53,623 nt of DNA, taken from contig NZ_JADNAT010000022.1 of assembly GCF_015550425.1 (NCBI RefSeq), forward strand, positions 1-53,623, given 5' to 3'. This DNA comes from Clostridium sp. 1001275B_160808_H3. GTDB taxonomy: Bacteria > Bacillota > Clostridia > Clostridiales > Clostridiaceae. Below the pieces are notes generated by a model, which did no database searches, had not been told where the DNA came from, and saw only the letters and a program-made list of their open reading frames with translations. Shown piece by piece: positions 16,735-24,948 of the stretch. The translations under genes and the position numbers were made by a program. Positions within the stretch are counted from its first letter, which is position 1. Each line of letters opens with the position of its first letter.

Positions 16735-17781
16735 CTAGTTTGATAATTTGAAATCTGTATTTGTTAATTTAAATATATCTCTAATTCCATCTGTTATGTA
16801 AATTTGATTATCTTTAGTAACAAAAATAGCATCTATACCTTCTTGAGTATTAACAAATTTCATACCTTCTTCAACACCCATAGCAAAAACAGAAGTTGAT
16901 AAGGCATCTCCATCTGAAGACTTATCACTTATTATTGTTATTCCAACAATTTCATTTTCATAAGGATATCCAGTTTTGGGACTTAATATATGATGATATT
17001 TGATTCCATCTTTTTCGATATATCTCTCATATATTCCAGAAGTTACTATTGATTTATTCTTTACAGTGATTGTACCAATTATATCTCCACGATCAGAAAA
17101 TGGATTTTGTATTCCTATTCTCCAAGTGCTGCCATCAACTTTTGTTCCGTGAGCGAATATATTGCCACCTAAATCTATTATAGCGCTTTTAACGCCTTCT
17201 TCAGTAAGCATATCTGAAATAACATCCGCAGTATATCCTTTTGCTACGCCACCAAGGTCTATCATCATTCCGTGTTTTTTTAGAAATACAGTACTTTCTT
17301 CTTCATTAAGTTCAACATCAGAATACCCTACCAATGGAATTTTGGAATCTATTTCTTCTTGAGTTGGCACTTTTGCTTCAGGTAGACCAATATTCCAAAG
17401 TTTAACTATTGGACCAACTGAAATGTCAAATAGACCATTTGAAAGTTTAGCATATTCTAATCCTTTTTTTATGACTGTATATGTATCATAATCTACTTTT
17501 ACTGGTTCAATTCCTGCAGATTCATTTATTTTATCAACTAATGTACCATTTTCATTAATACTTAAAGTAGATTCTAGTTCCTTGACTTTTTTAAATACAT
17601 TATCTAATATGCTTTCATCATTGCTATCGTAAAGGGTTACGGTAACTACTGTTCCCATTAGAAGTTCAGTTCTAGTGAGGGGTTCAGCAACTTTGTTATC
17701 TTTTGAACAACCGGATAAAATTGTAAGAGAAAAAATTAACAAGATGGATATGGTGAAATAATTTAAATATTTTTTCTTCAT
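16735..17781 (-). CDS. apbE: FAD:protein FMN transferase, ApbE family lipoprotein (FmnB-like)
   Basis: A 348-aa ApbE enzyme that moves FMN from FAD to a Thr of a target protein outside the membrane. A signal peptide with lipobox ILSGC (Cys25) makes it a lipoprotein. Family motifs are LMGTVVTVTLYD, FDISVGP, MIDLGGVAKGYTAD, AIIDLGGNIFAHG and, near the C terminus, DGDALSTSVFAMG. ATG 17781 lies 7 bases from AGGAGG (17789-17794); the longer frame to 17808 lacks a site. The next gene upstream encodes an FMN-binding lipoprotein with the acceptor motif, so this is its likely modifier. Corresponds to FmnB of the Listeria FLEET locus. Confidence 0.93.
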   Translation of the reverse strand: MKKKYLNYFTISILLIFSLTILSGCSKDNKVAEPLTRTELLMGTVVTVTLYDSNDESILDNVFKKVKELESTLSINENGTLVDKINESAGIEPVKVDYDTYTVIKKGLEYAKLSNGLFDISVGPIVKLWNIGLPEAKVPTQEEIDSKIPLVGYSDVELNEEESTVFLKKHGMMIDLGGVAKGYTADVISDMLTEEGVKSAIIDLGGNIFAHGTKVDGSTWRIGIQNPFSDRGDIIGTITVKNKSIVTSGIYERYIEKDGIKYHHILSPKTGYPYENEIVGITIISDKSSDGDALSTSVFAMGVEEGMKFVNTQEGIDAIFVTKDNQIYITDGIRDIFKLTNTDFKLSN

Positions 17782-17843
17782 AGATATTCCTCCTAAATAA
17801 TATGTCATTATCTATTATAATTAAAAATCTCAAAAATAACAAA

Positions 17844-17870
17844 AGACTTTAGGTAAAAAACCTAAAGTCT
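17844..17870 (-). terminator. Terminator between the FMN-binding lipoprotein gene and apbE
   Basis: AGACTTTAGGT (17844-17854) pairs with ACCTAAAGTCT (17860-17870). On the minus strand it is followed by TTTTGTTATTTTTG. It should limit read-through from the FMN-binding gene into apbE, giving more substrate than enzyme. An apbE-specific promoter was not found. Confidence 0.78.
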
Positions 17871-17883
17871 AATATTAAAAATA

Positions 17884-18306
17884 TTATTTAGCATCTGATA
17901 AAGCTTTTTCTGCTAAAGTTTTGAAAGAATCTGTAGTTTTAGTAGCTCCAGTAACTACATCTATAGAAGCAACATCTTGCTTTTCAACTAAAGCATCTTG
18001 TAATTTTGGGAAAGCTTCTTCAGGGTTAGTACCGCTTTTTGCTTTCATGTTTGTGTTGTATTCAGCATCGTCTAACTTACTACCTTTTTCGCCAACTTCA
18101 TCATATTTAACTGTAGCGATTTTTCCATCTTTAACTTCTATTTCGATAGATGCTTGATATCCTCTTTCATCTTTTTCGCCTTTAGCTGAATAATTTCCGT
18201 CTTTTAATCCAGATTCCTTAGCTTCTTCTTTATTTCCGCATCCTACAAATACAGTAGTAGCTAATGCAGCAACTGCTAATAAGCTTATAACTCTTCTTGA
18301 TTTCAT
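17884..18306 (-). CDS. FMN-binding-domain lipoprotein with flavinylation motif (PplA-like, single domain)
   Basis: A 140-aa surface lipoprotein. Signal peptide and lipobox VFVGC (Cys23) are followed by one FMN_bind domain (about 35-138). The motif DVVTGATKT at residues 116-124 matches the ApbE target pattern DxxTGAT; Thr122 is the likely FMN acceptor. In Listeria, PplA carries electrons at the cell surface and has two such domains; this one has a single domain. ATG 18306 follows GAGGGGGA; the longer frame to 18342 is not needed. It is divergent from ndh2 and shares a promoter region with Rex-like sites. Confidence 0.9.
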   Translation of the reverse strand: MKSRRVISLLAVAALATTVFVGCGNKEEAKESGLKDGNYSAKGEKDERGYQASIEIEVKDGKIATVKYDEVGEKGSKLDDAEYNTNMKAKSGTNPEEAFPKLQDALVEKQDVASIDVVTGATKTTDSFKTLAEKALSDAK

Positions 18307-18429
18307 AAAAAAATCCCCCTCAAACTTATTTAATTTTTCCATTGAATCTCTTCAATTACTAGATAATTATACACAAAAATATATTGTTTTGGTATTCGAT
18401 TTGCTTATGATGTATAAGTATAAGTGATG

Positions 18430-18447
18430 GTGTTAAAAAAATAACAA
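18430..18447. promoter_or_regulatory. Rex-like operator 1
   Basis: GTGTTAAAAAAATAACAA matches 12 of the 14 fixed bases of the Rex consensus TTGTTAANNNNTTAACAA. The arms TGTTA and TAACA are perfect inverted repeats. On the minus strand it covers a -35-like TTGTTA with TATACT 19 bases on, a plausible promoter for the FMN-binding lipoprotein gene. The A-rich background makes chance matches possible. Confidence 0.5.
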
Positions 18448-18511
18448 TTAGGTAAAAGCCTTGTATTTAAAGGGGATATATAAAAAAATACCTAAATTCA
18501 GGGTAAAAAAA

Positions 18512-18529
18512 TTGTTAAAAAAACAACAA
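18512..18529. promoter_or_regulatory. Rex-like operator 2
   Basis: TTGTTAAAAAAACAACAA matches 12 of the 14 fixed bases of the Rex consensus, with perfect TTGTT/AACAA arms. It lies 94 bases before the ndh2 start in the divergent region. A 7-bp inverted repeat TTAGGTA (18448-18454) / TACCTAA (18489-18495) lies between the two Rex-like sites and is unexplained. Confidence 0.5.
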
Positions 18530-18622
18530 AAAATAATTATGGATATATAGACATATTATAAAATAGTGTATAGAATTAAATATGCTATTTTATAATTATT
18601 TAAATGAAGGGATGGGTGCAAC

Positions 18623-20497
18623 ATGTCAAAAAATAAGATACTTGTTCTTGGCGCTGGATATGGTGGTGTACATACTGCTAAGAAGCTAGCGAAGAAATAT
18701 AAGAAAAACAATGATGTGGAAATTACATTAATAGATAGAAATCCATATCATACTTTAATGACAGAATTACATGAAGTTGCAGGGGGAAGAGTTCACCCTG
18801 AATCAGTTCAAGTGGAATTATGCAAGATTTTTGGTAAATCAAAGGTTAATGTAGTTACAGATTTTATAGAAAAAGTTGATACTGATAATAAAGTTGTAAA
18901 GACTACATACGGAGAATACTCATATGATTACTTAGTAATCGGTACAGGTAGTGAACCTGCATTCTTTGGAGTTCCAGGAGTAAAAGAAAATGGATTTACT
19001 TTATGGTCATTTGAAGATGCGTTAAAGATAAGAAAGCATATACAAGACATGTTTGCTAAAGCAAGTCTAGAAAGAAATGCTGCTAAGAGAAAAGAAATGC
19101 TTACATTTATAGTAGCTGGATCTGGATTTACAGGAATAGAAATGGCTGGAGAACTTTTAGAGTGGAAGACTAGATTAGCAAGAGAGTATAATGTTGATGA
19201 AAGTGAAGTTACTTTAAAAGTAGTTGAAGCTATGGGAACTATCTTAAATATGTTAGATAGAAAACAAGCTGATAAAGCAGAAAAATACATGGTTAAGCAT
19301 GGAATGGAAATATTAAAGAATTCACCAATAGTTGAAGTTACTGAGAATAAGATAGTGCTTAAGAGTGGTGAAGAAATCAATACAAGAACTTTAATATGGA
19401 CTTGTGGAATACAAGCAAATCAAGATGCTAAAGAATATGGATTAGATACAGCTAGAGCTGGAAGATTACAAACAAATGAATTCATGCAAGCTGTTGGAAA
19501 GAAAGACGTATTTGTAGTTGGAGATATGGCTTATTTTGAAGAAGAAGCTGGAAAGGGAACTCCTCAAATAGTTGAAGCTGCAGTTCAAACAGCAGACACA
19601 GTTGTTAAAAATATAGTTGCTTCAATTGAAAATAAAGAAATGCAAAAGTTCCAAGGAAAATATCATGGATTTATGGTTTCAATTGGTGGTAGATATTGTG
19701 TTGCAAACTTAATGGGACTTAAGTTATCAGGATTTTTTGCTATGATAATGAAACATTTAGTTAATATCCATTATTTATTTGGTGTAAATGATGTCCATGC
19801 AATATATAGCTATTTACAACATGAATTCTTTGCTATGGAAGATAGAAGATCAATAATGAGAGGTCATTTATCATCTAAGGCAAATAGATTATGGTTAGTT
19901 CCTCTAAGATTATATATAGGATGTTTATGGTTAATTGAAGGATTAAAGAAATTATTAGGTGAAAGCACATGGGAATCTATGTGGAAAGCTGATAGTATAG
20001 GTGATTTCTTTAAGAATATAACTATAGGTTCTGATAGTTGGACTAAAGCTGGAAATATTAAAATGCCATTCGAATGGTTACAACAAGCTACTTCAGGTGC
20101 ATCAGCAAGTACAGAAACAGCAACAGAATTTGCAACACCAATTCTTAAGGAAGTTCCAGGGTGGTACTCAGCAATAATGCAAATAATGATGCCAAACCCA
20201 GAAGTTGCTGTATGGTTCCAAAGAATAGTTGTATTAATAGAAATAGGAATGGGATTATGTTTAATAGCAGGATTGTTTACATTCATATTTAGTGCAGTTT
20301 CAGCAGGTATGGTATTAAACTTTATTTTATGTGCTATGGCTGGTTGGGATATTTTATGGTACTTCTTTGGTTCAATTGCATTAATGGGTGGTGCAGGTAG
20401 AACATTTGGCTTAGATTACTATATAATGCCGTGGATTACAAGGATTGCAGATAATTTCTGGCATGGTAAGAAAAAACCAATGTACAAAAATGTATAG
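18623..20497 (+). CDS. ndh2: Type II NADH dehydrogenase with C-terminal DoxX-like membrane domain (Ndh2)
   Basis: A 624-aa flavoprotein. Residues ~1-400 are an NDH-2 oxidoreductase: FAD motif VLGAGYGGVHTA, NADH motif VAGSGFTGIEMAG, and VFVVGDMAYF near the distal FAD site. Residues ~430-610 form four or so TM helices of DoxX type. NDH-2 proteins pass electrons from NADH to quinone without pumping. This N-NDH2/C-DoxX arrangement is what the FLEET Ndh2 of Listeria has. ATG 18623 follows GGGATGGG (18609-18616). It is divergent from the FMN-binding lipoprotein gene and upstream of eetA/eetB-like genes. Confidence 0.92.
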   Translation: MSKNKILVLGAGYGGVHTAKKLAKKYKKNNDVEITLIDRNPYHTLMTELHEVAGGRVHPESVQVELCKIFGKSKVNVVTDFIEKVDTDNKVVKTTYGEYSYDYLVIGTGSEPAFFGVPGVKENGFTLWSFEDALKIRKHIQDMFAKASLERNAAKRKEMLTFIVAGSGFTGIEMAGELLEWKTRLAREYNVDESEVTLKVVEAMGTILNMLDRKQADKAEKYMVKHGMEILKNSPIVEVTENKIVLKSGEEINTRTLIWTCGIQANQDAKEYGLDTARAGRLQTNEFMQAVGKKDVFVVGDMAYFEEEAGKGTPQIVEAAVQTADTVVKNIVASIENKEMQKFQGKYHGFMVSIGGRYCVANLMGLKLSGFFAMIMKHLVNIHYLFGVNDVHAIYSYLQHEFFAMEDRRSIMRGHLSSKANRLWLVPLRLYIGCLWLIEGLKKLLGESTWESMWKADSIGDFFKNITIGSDSWTKAGNIKMPFEWLQQATSGASASTETATEFATPILKEVPGWYSAIMQIMMPNPEVAVWFQRIVVLIEIGMGLCLIAGLFTFIFSAVSAGMVLNFILCAMAGWDILWYFFGSIALMGGAGRTFGLDYYIMPWITRIADNFWHGKKKPMYKNV

Positions 20498-20537
20498 AAA
20501 TCAATAGAGTAAAGTATTATAATATTTAATAATAATT

Positions 20538-20569
20538 TTATAAGGTAGAGTTTTTACTCTACCTTATAA
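20538..20569 (+). other. Stable stem-loop between ndh2 and the EetA-like gene
   Basis: A perfect 13-bp stem, TTATAAGGTAGAG (20538-20550) with CTCTACCTTATAA (20557-20569), not followed by a T tract. It may be a weak or partial terminator or an mRNA-stabilising element that sets ndh2 above the downstream genes. Confidence 0.6.
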
Positions 20570-20626
20570 CATATAGAACTATATTACAAATTCATCCAAT
20601 TGTATTATAATGGAGATGATCAGGTT

Positions 20627-21007
20627 ATGTTTAAGAAGTTAGATTTTGTTATAATAGCAGTACTAATGCTATTATCCTTTCTTCCAGAAATTATTTTAGG
20701 TGCATCGGTAGGTAAGGGTTACAATAATACATATGCAGAAATAACAGTTTCAGGAAGAATATACAAGACAATACCTTTATCTGAACATAAGGGTGAAGAA
20801 ACAATTGAAGTAAAAACTAAAGATGGGATTAATGTTATAAAGATAAGGGATAATAAAATAGGTATAATTGAGGCAGACTGTCCTGATAAAGTTTGTATGA
20901 ATCCTGAATATATAGAAAAACCAGGACAAAGTTTAGTATGTCTTCCGCATAAGGTTATGGTAGAAATAAAAGGGAAGATAGATGATGATATTATACTATC
21001 ACATTAA
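20627..21007 (+). CDS. NusG domain II-containing membrane protein (EetA-like)
   Basis: A 126-aa protein with one N-terminal TM helix (about residues 6-26) and an external NusG_II-type beta domain. Conserved family cysteines and histidine are seen in ADCPDKVCMN and LVCLPHKVMVEI. In Listeria, EetA of this family is needed for extracellular electron transfer, mechanism unclear. ATG 20627 is preferred over the frame's first ATG (20600) because the upstream extension is short and not hydrophobic; GGAGA (20612-20616) is the ribosome site. It ends 9 bases before the EetB-like gene. Confidence 0.82.
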   Translation: MFKKLDFVIIAVLMLLSFLPEIILGASVGKGYNNTYAEITVSGRIYKTIPLSEHKGEETIEVKTKDGINVIKIRDNKIGIIEADCPDKVCMNPEYIEKPGQSLVCLPHKVMVEIKGKIDDDIILSH

Positions 21008-21016
21008 GGAGGAGCT

Positions 21017-21529
21017 ATGAAAAGAACTAATAGAATTGTATATATAGGATTATTAGTAGCTCAGGCCTTAGTTTTACATATTATTGAGCGAATGATCCCT
21101 GTACCTTTTGTAACACCAGGTGCTAAATTAGGATTGGCCAACTTAATTACTGTTATTGCTTTATATACCTTAGATAGTAAAAAAGATGCTTTTTTAGTAT
21201 TATTTTTGAGACTTACCTTAGGAACTATGTTTGGAGGAAACTTATCATCATTTATGTATAGTGCGGCTGGAGGAATCTTAAGCTTTGGTGCAATGAGTAT
21301 CGTAAAGGACTTATTTAAGGATAAAGTTAGTATTATAGGTGTAAGTTCGTCAGGAGCAATATTTCATAATGTTGGGCAATTAATAATTGCGTCTCTAATA
21401 GTTAAAAATATAGGAGTTATGCTATATTTGCCTATATTATCTACTGTGGGTATAGTTACAGGTATTTTTATTGGAATAGCTGCAAATTATATTGTGGCAC
21501 ACTTAAAGAAGTTACCAATGTTTAGATAG
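21017..21529 (+). CDS. Gx-transporter-family membrane protein (EetB-like; Hpre_diP_synt_I)
   Basis: A 170-aa protein of about five TM helices with the family opening RMIPVPFVTPGAKLGLANL and a later RLTLGTMFGGNLSSFMYSAAGG (shown here in parts). The family is labelled heptaprenyl diphosphate synthase component I in old annotations, but looks like an ECF-type S component. Its Listeria counterpart EetB is required for extracellular electron transfer. AAGGAGG precedes ATG 21017; it is translationally close to the EetA-like gene. Confidence 0.82.
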   Translation: MKRTNRIVYIGLLVAQALVLHIIERMIPVPFVTPGAKLGLANLITVIALYTLDSKKDAFLVLFLRLTLGTMFGGNLSSFMYSAAGGILSFGAMSIVKDLFKDKVSIIGVSSSGAIFHNVGQLIIASLIVKNIGVMLYLPILSTVGIVTGIFIGIAANYIVAHLKKLPMFR

Positions 21530-21843
21530 TAGTAAATGAAATTATATAAGGTGAATTTAAAAATATATTTTAAATTTAAGTTTAAAAATAAAAAATATAG
21601 AAGATATAAATAATATTTTTTATAAAAAAATCTATAGGAAATTGATGATATTTAAGTAAGACTGGAATTTAGAAATTTATATAAGAAATTAAGCACTATA
21701 GAACTTAGATTTGATGTTTTGTTTAAATAGGTTAATTAGTTAGTAATAATATTATTAGCTATATAGATTATATATAAAACTATATTGACAAGGTGAAAAT
21801 ACTAAGTCTATGATTTAGACTATCACTAAGAAGGTGGATTTTA
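21530..21843 (+). other. 314-bp AT-rich gap before the polyprenyl synthase gene
   Basis: No gene is seen. The only marks are a -35-like TTGACA at 21785-21790, with no good -10 at the right distance, and a 6-bp inverted repeat AGTCTA/TAGACT (21805-21810 with 21816-21821) close to the next start. The downstream gene may therefore have its own, possibly regulated, promoter. Confidence 0.35.
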
Positions 21844-22809
21844 ATGGACAATATTTGGAATAATTATCCTCAAATAAAACAAGAGCTTGTTGGTGTATTA
21901 GACTTAATGAAAAAGAATGTTAGATGCAAGGACAAGAGAATTGAAAACTCTATAATAGAATTGATAGAATCAGGTGGTAAGTTATTAAGGCCTGCTTTTG
22001 TTTTAATAGGATCAAAATTTGGTGACAATGATATAGAGAAATCTATTCCAACTGCAGCGGTGATTGAAATGTTACATATGGCGACATTGGTACATGATGA
22101 TGTAATAGATGATTCAAAACTTAGAAGAGGGCAAGAAACTATCCAATCTAAATATGGAAAGGATTATGCTGTATATATAGGTGATTATCTTTTCTGCGTA
22201 TGCTTTAAAATTTTAGCTACCAATAATTCGCTACAAGCTATAAAAGTAGATTCAAGAGCAATGTCAAAAATTTGTATGGGGGAAGTAAATCAACTGAATT
22301 CTAGATTTTCTATGAATTTATCTGTAAAAGATTATTTAAGTAGAATTTCAGGAAAAACTGCAGAATTATTTTCAATTTCATTATATTTAGGAGCAGCAGA
22401 ATGTAATGCTGATGATAAGATAAGTAAGGAACTTGGAAAAATAGGACATAATTTAGGTATGGCTTTTCAGATAATAGATGATATCTTAGATTATGAAGGA
22501 AATGATAAGAGTATTAAAAAGTCTGCAGCAAATGATTTAAAGCAAGGAATATATACTATTCCGTTAATTTATGCATATAAAAATAATAAAGCAGCATTTA
22601 ATGATATTTTAGGAAAAGACTTTTATACTGAAGATGAAATAAGTAATATAGTGAACTTAGTAAAAGAAAACGATGGAATAAAAATGGCTAAAGAGTTGGC
22701 TGAAAAATACATGAAAAAATGTTTTAAAGGAATTGATAAGCTTCCTAATAATGAATATAAAAATATATTGAAGGAAATAGCAGAATGGCTATTACTTAGA
22801 ACATATTAA
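21844..22809 (+). CDS. Trans-isoprenyl diphosphate synthase (DmkB-like)
   Basis: A 321-aa long-chain polyprenyl diphosphate synthase. Both Asp-rich motifs are intact: VHDDVIDD (first) and IIDDILDYEG (second), with SGGKLLRPAF upstream. The enzyme condenses isopentenyl diphosphate units to make a quinone side chain. It corresponds to DmkB, which feeds demethylmenaquinone synthesis in the Listeria FLEET locus. AAGAAGGTGG precedes ATG 21844. The matching prenyltransferase (DmkA/MenA) is not in this window, so the lipid acceptor is unknown. Confidence 0.88.
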   Translation: MDNIWNNYPQIKQELVGVLDLMKKNVRCKDKRIENSIIELIESGGKLLRPAFVLIGSKFGDNDIEKSIPTAAVIEMLHMATLVHDDVIDDSKLRRGQETIQSKYGKDYAVYIGDYLFCVCFKILATNNSLQAIKVDSRAMSKICMGEVNQLNSRFSMNLSVKDYLSRISGKTAELFSISLYLGAAECNADDKISKELGKIGHNLGMAFQIIDDILDYEGNDKSIKKSAANDLKQGIYTIPLIYAYKNNKAAFNDILGKDFYTEDEISNIVNLVKENDGIKMAKELAEKYMKKCFKGIDKLPNNEYKNILKEIAEWLLLRTY

Positions 22810-22836
22810 AGGGTTACTAAATTAAGTAGCCCTTTA
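22808..22836. terminator. Terminator between convergent dmkB-like and lysR genes
   Basis: AAAGGGTTACT (22808-22818) pairs with AGTAGCCCTTT (22825-22835) with one T-G wobble. It overlaps both gene ends and separates the convergent units. Confidence 0.7.
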
Positions 22837-23704
22837 ACATATTTTTTAGTGATTTTATAAATTCAGAATTTATTTTATAAAATGAATTTAAATAATTTAT
22901 GTATAAAGGAAGTGAAATAGAAAAATTCTCAATTTGTATTCTTTTTATGTTAGTTGTTGAGCAGTAATTATTATATATGCTCATTGGAACAAAAGTAACG
23001 GCTTTACTAGATAAGACTCCGTTTAATGCTGAAAAATATGAATTAGTACTATATAGTATATTTAAATTATCTAGATTTTTTTCAGTGCAATTTAAAGCTG
23101 AAGATAATGATTGTTTTAAGCAAGTTTTATCTGAAGTAAATATTATAGGCAAATCAAATAGCTGATCTTTTGTTATAGTGTTTATTGGAAAATTAGCGTC
23201 AGATATCAAAACGATTTCATCGGATCCTATTTGTTTTGTAACAATTCCTTCATGCTCTTCAGGTTTTTTATAGCATATATAGATATCACATATATTATTT
23301 AGTAAGTTCGTATTTGTACAACATTCTATAGTATTAAGATTTATTGTATAGGAACTATATACCTTTTTTAATTTTGATATGATAACAGGTAAAATAGTTA
23401 GGCTAATTGATTCTACAGCTTCAATTGATATGTACTTCTTTTTATTGATAGAATTCAATAGTTCCTCTTGCATTTTATTATAAGCACTAAGTATAGATTC
23501 ACAATACTTGAATAAAATTTCTCCTTCAGGAGTCAGGCTAACACCTTTATTACTTCTATTTAATAATTTTACATTTAGATTGTTTTCTAATTTTAATATT
23601 TGTTGGCTTAGTGCAGATTGTGATATATGTGCATTTTTGGCTACAGTAGAAATACTTTTTGAGTTAGCAACTTGAAAAAAATAATTTAAACTATCTATAT
23701 GCAT
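22817..23704 (-). CDS. LysR-family transcriptional regulator
   Basis: A 295-aa regulator with an N-terminal winged helix (ISTVAKNAHISQSALSQQIL ... RSNKGVSLTPEG, given in parts) and a C-terminal effector domain. Length is normal. ATG 23704 has AGGAGAT upstream on the minus strand. It is divergent from the solute-binding protein gene (131-base gap), so it may regulate that gene or the neighbouring operon; LysR regulators often act on a divergent neighbour. Effector unknown. Confidence 0.9.
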   Translation of the reverse strand: MHIDSLNYFFQVANSKSISTVAKNAHISQSALSQQILKLENNLNVKLLNRSNKGVSLTPEGEILFKYCESILSAYNKMQEELLNSINKKKYISIEAVESISLTILPVIISKLKKVYSSYTINLNTIECCTNTNLLNNICDIYICYKKPEEHEGIVTKQIGSDEIVLISDANFPINTITKDQLFDLPIIFTSDKTCLKQSLSSALNCTEKNLDNLNILYSTNSYFSALNGVLSSKAVTFVPMSIYNNYCSTTNIKRIQIENFSISLPLYINYLNSFYKINSEFIKSLKNMLKGYLI

Positions 23705-23835
23705 AACAATCTCCTATCTAATATTTTATATATTTAATTATTATAGTATAATAATTATTAAAAAGCAAAGTTATTTGAGACTATTGAAGCTAGAGTTATG
23801 CTGTATTATTAATTATATATTAGGATGTGATTAGG

Positions 23836-24948
23836 ATGAAAATTAAAAGAAGGCTGTTGATATATCTAATAATAATTATATTTACTGTATTGATGGTAAA
23901 TAAGCTAGTAATTAACACAAATGATCATACAATAAAAGGAAATATAAGCATATGGGTTGAAGATAAATATTATTCATATTTTACTTCTATTGCAAAAGAG
24001 TTTGAGGAAAATAATAAAAAGGTTAGCATCAAAATCGTAAGTGTAAAAAAAGAAGATTATCTATATAAAATAATAAATACCTCTCCAAATGAATCACCTA
24101 ATATAGTTCATTTAGATTTTAATGAGTTAAATATAATAAGAGATAGAATAAATTTCACCAATGAGAATAAAGAAATAATTGATACATATAATAAAAATTT
24201 TAATAATACTAGACTAGAAGAAGTAAAAATAAATGATAATTATTATGCAATCCCTTTTACATCTAATCCAATAGCTTTATATCTAAGAAGTGATATTCTA
24301 AAAAAGTTTGGATATAAGGTTGAGGACATTAATACCTGGGGAAATTTAATCGATATTGGTAAAGATATTTATACTAAGAGTAATGGAGATATAAATATAT
24401 TTTCTAGCCAAGATAAAGAAAATATAAGACTTTTGTTATCTGCACAATTGGTTGATTATGAAGAGAAAAACTATGAAAATAATGAGATTAACGATATCAT
24501 AAATTCAATATATAATGAATCTTTTATAAATGACAATAATTATCTTTGTAGAATTTCATCTATAGATTTTTATTCAGAATTAATTAACCAAGCTATAGAT
24601 GGAGTTTGGGAGTGTAAAAATCCACCAAGTTTTAATATAGGTGAAAATAAATTTTATGATATAGGTGGTGAAAACTTAGTAGCTTTAAATATTGAAGATA
24701 ATAAGGAAGTAATAAAGAGTTTCATTTCATATGCGTCAACTAACAAGGAGTTATTATCAAAGGAAATGTTTGAGTGTAACTTTGTACCTAGTTCTTTATA
24801 CTCTTTAAGAACGAAGTACATAAGTAAAGAATGTGAGAAATTAGAAGGAAGCAGCCCTTTCCTAATATTAAGTAATATAGTTGAAAGGGCTCCAGAAATA
24901 AAAAATTATGATAAATTTAATGAAATAATATACAACTTATATAATTAG
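23836..24948 (+). CDS. Extracellular solute-binding protein, membrane-anchored
   Basis: A ~370-aa protein resembling family 1 (sugar-type) ABC substrate-binding proteins: GNISIWVEDKYY near the start, VKINDNYYAIPFTSNPIALYL (in parts) in the middle and the late WECKNPPSF region. An N-terminal hydrophobic helix (about 5-25) lacks a lipobox Cys, so it is anchored by the helix or released. No permease or ATPase gene is near, so it may be a sensor subunit or orphan. ATG 23836 is preferred over GTG 23827 because AGGA (23822-23825) is then 10 bases away. Its stop overlaps that of the convergent glycosyltransferase by 4 bases. Confidence 0.7.
   Translation: MKIKRRLLIYLIIIIFTVLMVNKLVINTNDHTIKGNISIWVEDKYYSYFTSIAKEFEENNKKVSIKIVSVKKEDYLYKIINTSPNESPNIVHLDFNELNIIRDRINFTNENKEIIDTYNKNFNNTRLEEVKINDNYYAIPFTSNPIALYLRSDILKKFGYKVEDINTWGNLIDIGKDIYTKSNGDINIFSSQDKENIRLLLSAQLVDYEEKNYENNEINDIINSIYNESFINDNNYLCRISSIDFYSELINQAIDGVWECKNPPSFNIGENKFYDIGGENLVALNIEDNKEVIKSFISYASTNKELLSKEMFECNFVPSSLYSLRTKYISKECEKLEGSSPFLILSNIVERAPEIKNYDKFNEIIYNLYN

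Noticed and set aside
20583..20611. Promoter (ATTACA / TATAAT) for the EetA-like gene
   Set aside because: A start from this -10 would fall about 10 bases before the ATG and remove the ribosome site.
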